Below, piece after piece: positions 22,052 to 24,616 of a stretch of 24,616 nt of DNA (its first letter is position 1; each line of letters starts with the position of its first letter). The stretch covers positions 1-24,616 of the forward strand of contig JASBZH010000015.1 of NCBI GenBank assembly GCA_029983555.1, in the 5' to 3' direction. Position numbers and translations under genes: made by a program. A model generated the notes under the pieces. It had not been told where the DNA came from. It searched no databases and was given only the letters and a program-made list of their open reading frames with translations. The DNA comes from Peptoniphilus sp. Its GTDB lineage: Bacteria; Bacillota; Clostridia; Tissierellales; Peptoniphilaceae.

Positions 22052-22927
22052 TTATATTGAAAGCTCTTTAAAGCCCTTTCCGAGAATTTCGGAAGTGTCA
22101 CTTACTGCCATAAAGGCATTTGGATCAATTCTCTTTACGATTCTTCTGACTTTTACAAGTTGTCTTGACGAACATATTACATAAGTCATATACAAATCTT
22201 TTTTTGCATAAGCAGTTCTACAATTTATAAAAGTTGCACCTCTATTGATTTCTCTATGGATTTCTTTTACTATCTCATCGTACTTTTCAGAGATAATAAA
22301 GATTTGTTTTTGAATACCCACTCCAAGCTGGATTCTGTCGATTACGTTGTAGTTTATATACATAAGTATTAATGTGTATAGAGCTTGGTCTGCTGTATAA
22401 ATAAATGCTAGTGCACAAATGATTATAAAATTTATTCCCATTAGAACGCTGCCGATACTTACGTTAAAATATTTTTTTATTATTGCAGCTATAATATCAA
22501 GTCCACCTGTGGATGTTCCGTGCATAAAGGCAATACCTGCTCCAATTCCGTTTAGAAGACCACCAAAAAGAGCTGCCAAAAGTGGATCTTTAGTTATATA
22601 AAATCCGGGCAAGTACTTTTCGATAATTGAAACGAAGAAAGATAAAAATACAACGGAAATTCCAGAGAAAAAAGCAAAGTCTCTATCTAAGAAAAAAATA
22701 CTCAAGATAAATGTAGGCGCATTTAATACTAGGATTAATAGAGGTAAATTTATGCCGCTCATTCTGTTTAGAAGTATGGATAGACCTGAGAGTCCTCCTG
22801 AAATTAAACCGTTGGGCTTAATAAATACTACAATTGAAAAAGATGTAAAAATCATACAGATAAAAACTGACATGAGTTTTACAAAAAATGTTTTGGAAAA
22901 TATCCAGTTTTTAAGATTGTTATTCAT
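22052..22927 (-). CDS. YitT-family membrane protein (YitT plus DUF2179 domains)
   Basis: This 291-aa protein has about five or six membrane helices in the first 200 residues, with the family marks FIKPNGLISGGLSGLSILL and GIAFMHGTSTGGLDIIAAII. A soluble C-terminal DUF2179 domain (about 205-291; KQIFIISEKYDEIV...RGATFI, MTYVICSSRQLVKV) follows. The family is very common in Firmicutes and its role is unclear; transport is suspected. The ATG has AGGAG 9 bases upstream. It is a single gene with its own terminator and no evident link to the fucose locus. Confidence 0.92.
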   Translation of the reverse strand: MNNNLKNWIFSKTFFVKLMSVFICMIFTSFSIVVFIKPNGLISGGLSGLSILLNRMSGINLPLLILVLNAPTFILSIFFLDRDFAFFSGISVVFLSFFVSIIEKYLPGFYITKDPLLAALFGGLLNGIGAGIAFMHGTSTGGLDIIAAIIKKYFNVSIGSVLMGINFIIICALAFIYTADQALYTLILMYINYNVIDRIQLGVGIQKQIFIISEKYDEIVKEIHREINRGATFINCRTAYAKKDLYMTYVICSSRQLVKVRRIVKRIDPNAFMAVSDTSEILGKGFKELSI

Positions 22928-23266
22928 TGCATCAAACTCCTAAGTTAATAATACTATATAAGTAATGAGAAATGAAGTACTTATAATATAATATTAGTTG
23001 TAGAAAAATTATAATTTTATAAAATAAAATCTACCTTTTTGGTTCATTTTTACAACTTAAGAGATCAATTTACAAATTTTTTAAATAATAAAATTAATGT
23101 TACGAATTGAATAGTCATATAACTTTTTGAAACATTTGTAAAAGTTATCAAAGTAAATTAAAACAAATCGTTAAACTTAATAGACTTCCTTGAAATTAAA
23201 AAAATCCAATGTTATAATTAACTCAGATGAAAAAGTTACCAATGTTTTATACATAGTAAAAGGAGA
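22928..23266. other. Intergenic region between divergent yitT-type and gdh genes
   Basis: This stretch of about 340 bases is extremely AT-rich. It holds the gdh promoter at 23190-23218 and a 9-bp inverted repeat (ATAACTTTT 23119-23127, AAAAGTTAT 23140-23148) about 40 bases upstream of the -35, a possible regulator site. No convincing promoter for the minus-strand gene, no small ORF with a good ribosome site and no RNA gene were recognised. Confidence 0.5.
23190..23218 (+). promoter_or_regulatory. Strong promoter of gdh
   Basis: TTGAAA (23190-23195), a 17-base spacer and TATAAT (23213-23218), with TG at 23210-23211 making an extended -10. This is the best promoter match in the window. It predicts a leader of about 50 bases and suits a highly expressed catabolic gene. 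Confidence 0.78.
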
Positions 23267-23275
23267 GTGTTTAAT

Positions 23276-24541
23276 ATGACAGATACTTTAAATCCGTTAG
23301 TAGCAGCTCAACAAAAAGTTAAGGCTGCATGTGACAAATTAGGTGCTGATCCAGCAGTTTATGAAATTTTAAAAGAACCTGAAAGAGTTATTGAAATTTC
23401 TATTCCAGTTAAAATGGATGATGGCTCAGTAAAAGTTTTCAAAGGTTGGAGATCAGCTCACTCAACAGCTGTAGGTCCTGCAAAGGGAGGATGTAGATTC
23501 CATCCAAACGTAAATATGGACGAAGTTAAAGCTCTTTCACTTTGGATGACATTCAAAGGTGGAGCACTTGGCCTTCCATACGGTGGAGGAAAAGGTGGAA
23601 TTTGTGTAGACCCATCTGAACTTTCTGATAGAGAATTAGAACAATTATCTAGAGGATATGTAAGAGGACTTCACAGATACCTTGGAGAAAGAATCGACAT
23701 TCCAGCACCAGACGTTAACACTAATGGACAAATTATGTCTTGGTTCATGGATGAATACATCAAACTTAACGGCGAAAGAATGGACCTTGGTACATTCACT
23801 GGTAAACCAGTTGACTTCGGTGGATCTGAAGGAAGAAACGAAGCTACTGGATTTGGTGTTGCAGTAGTAACAAGAGAAGCTGCAAAACGTTACGGAATTG
23901 ACTTCAAAACTGCTAAAATAGCTGTTCAAGGTTTTGGTAATGTTGGATCTTTCACAGTTAAAAACATTGAAAGACAAGGCGCAAAAGTTTGTGCACTAGC
24001 TGAATGGGATAAAAAAGAAGGAAACTATGCCCTTTATAACGAAGATGGACTAAGCTTTAAAGAACTTTCTGAATACAAAGCAGAACACAAAACATTAATC
24101 GGATTCCCTGGAGCTAAACAAATTTCTGACAAAGAATTCTGGGAAGGCGAATATGACATTCTAATTCCAGCAGCTCTTGAAAATGTAATTACAGGCGACG
24201 TTGCTAAAAAACTTAATGTTAAATTAGTTTGTGAAGCAGCAAATGGTCCTACAACTCCAGAAGGAGACAAAGCATTAGCTGAAAAGAACATTCCACTAAC
24301 TCCAGACATCTTAACTAACTCAGGTGGAGTACTTGTTTCTTATTACGAATGGGTACAAAACCAATACGGATACTACTGGACAGAAGCAGAAGTTGAAGAA
24401 AAACAAGAAGCTGACATGATGAAAGCTATCGAAGGCGTATTCGGCGTTTGCGATGAATATGATGTAGTTCCTAGAGAAGGAGTTTACATGTACGCTATTC
24501 AAGGAATTGAAAAAGCTATGAAACTTAGAGGATGGTTCTAA
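23276..24541 (+). CDS. gdh: Glutamate dehydrogenase, NAD-specific
   Basis: This 421-aa hexameric-type enzyme oxidatively deaminates glutamate to 2-oxoglutarate and ammonia, the entry step of glutamate fermentation. Substrate and catalytic residues are present: Lys70 (GPAKGG), Lys94 (TFKGG), Lys106 (GGGKGG) and Asp146 (PAPDVNT). The NAD domain has QGFGNVG (218-224), and Glu243-Trp244-Asp245 follows the second strand, as in the NAD-dependent enzyme of Peptoniphilus asaccharolyticus (from memory). The ATG at 23276 follows AAGGAGAG. Codon use looks more selective than in neighbours, with many repeated preferred codons, consistent with high expression. It forms its own transcription unit. Confidence 0.97.
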   Translation: MTDTLNPLVAAQQKVKAACDKLGADPAVYEILKEPERVIEISIPVKMDDGSVKVFKGWRSAHSTAVGPAKGGCRFHPNVNMDEVKALSLWMTFKGGALGLPYGGGKGGICVDPSELSDRELEQLSRGYVRGLHRYLGERIDIPAPDVNTNGQIMSWFMDEYIKLNGERMDLGTFTGKPVDFGGSEGRNEATGFGVAVVTREAAKRYGIDFKTAKIAVQGFGNVGSFTVKNIERQGAKVCALAEWDKKEGNYALYNEDGLSFKELSEYKAEHKTLIGFPGAKQISDKEFWEGEYDILIPAALENVITGDVAKKLNVKLVCEAANGPTTPEGDKALAEKNIPLTPDILTNSGGVLVSYYEWVQNQYGYYWTEAEVEEKQEADMMKAIEGVFGVCDEYDVVPREGVYMYAIQGIEKAMKLRGWF

Positions 24542-24567
24542 TTAATTAGAATTACAAATTAATTTTA

Positions 24568-24595
24568 AAAGACCAGTTTTTGCTGGTCTTTTTTT
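24568..24595 (+). terminator. Terminator of gdh
   Basis: AAAGACCAG (24568-24576) pairs with CTGGTCTTT (24583-24591) around a 6-base loop and ends in a run of seven T. It lies 27 bases after the gdh stop. Confidence 0.9.
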
Positions 24596-24616
24596 ATATG
24601 TTTATATCGAGTTTTA

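Noticed and set aside
23645..23977. Minus-strand open frame of 110 codons inside gdh
   Set aside because: Ser/Cys/Phe-rich translation typical of the reverse strand of a codon-biased gene; no start signals.
1..24616. CRISPR arrays, tRNA or rRNA genes, prophage or insertion-sequence genes
   Set aside because: No regularly spaced repeats, cloverleaf-like segments, rRNA-like stretches, or transposase, integrase or phage proteins were seen on either strand.

Overview
The window is AT-rich bacterial chromosome with Firmicute-style signals: strong AGGAGG or GAGGTG ribosome sites, TTG and GTG starts, and hairpin terminators with T-tracts. The glutamate dehydrogenase at the right end is 421 aa and, from memory, very close to the NAD-specific enzyme of Peptoniphilus asaccharolyticus, including Glu243-Trp244-Asp245. 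This points to an anaerobic Gram-positive coccus of the Peptoniphilaceae/Tissierellia type. That assignment is inference from one protein plus composition. No prophage, transposase, CRISPR array, tRNA or rRNA was seen.

Layout. (1) 85-4937, minus: a carbohydrate-type ABC import operon (lipoprotein binding protein, two permeases, MalK/UgpC-type ATPase) ending in a TIM-barrel isomerase/epimerase-like gene, with a hairpin terminator at 17-63. (2) 5170-10514: single genes, namely a secreted DUF1002 protein, a SAM methyltransferase, leucyl aminopeptidase (minus), a DMT exporter and a cytidylate-kinase-like protein. A nested, possibly structured RNA lies at 6030-6144. (3) 10656-15263, plus: a tightly packed cell-envelope polysaccharide operon (GT4 glycosyltransferase, DUF4330 protein, small unknown membrane protein, O-antigen-ligase/polymerase-like protein, CsaB-type pyruvyl transferase). 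(4) 15522-21786: an IclR regulator divergent from six genes that together spell a non-phosphorylating L-fucose pathway. These are an SDR L-fucose dehydrogenase, FucP permease, amidohydrolase lactonase, DapA-type 2-keto-3-deoxy-L-fuconate aldolase, and an altronate/fuconate dehydratase split into two genes. (5) 22052-22927, minus: a YitT-family membrane protein. (6) 23276-24541: gdh with a near-consensus promoter and a terminator.

The fucose locus is the most informative part. Its gene content closely matches what I remember of the Campylobacter jejuni fucose locus (IclR, DapA, split UxaA, SDR, FucP, amidohydrolase), in a different order and in an unrelated phylum. The predicted flow is L-fucose in through FucP, then L-fuconolactone, L-fuconate, 2-keto-3-deoxy-L-fuconate, and finally pyruvate plus L-lactaldehyde. 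A palindromic operator candidate lies just downstream of the predicted fucose promoter. The cassette is bracketed by an imperfect direct repeat of about 22 bp and, further out, by two hairpins with the same core, which suggests it may be a discrete transferable unit. No mutarotase, fucosidase or lactaldehyde-processing enzyme is encoded in the window.
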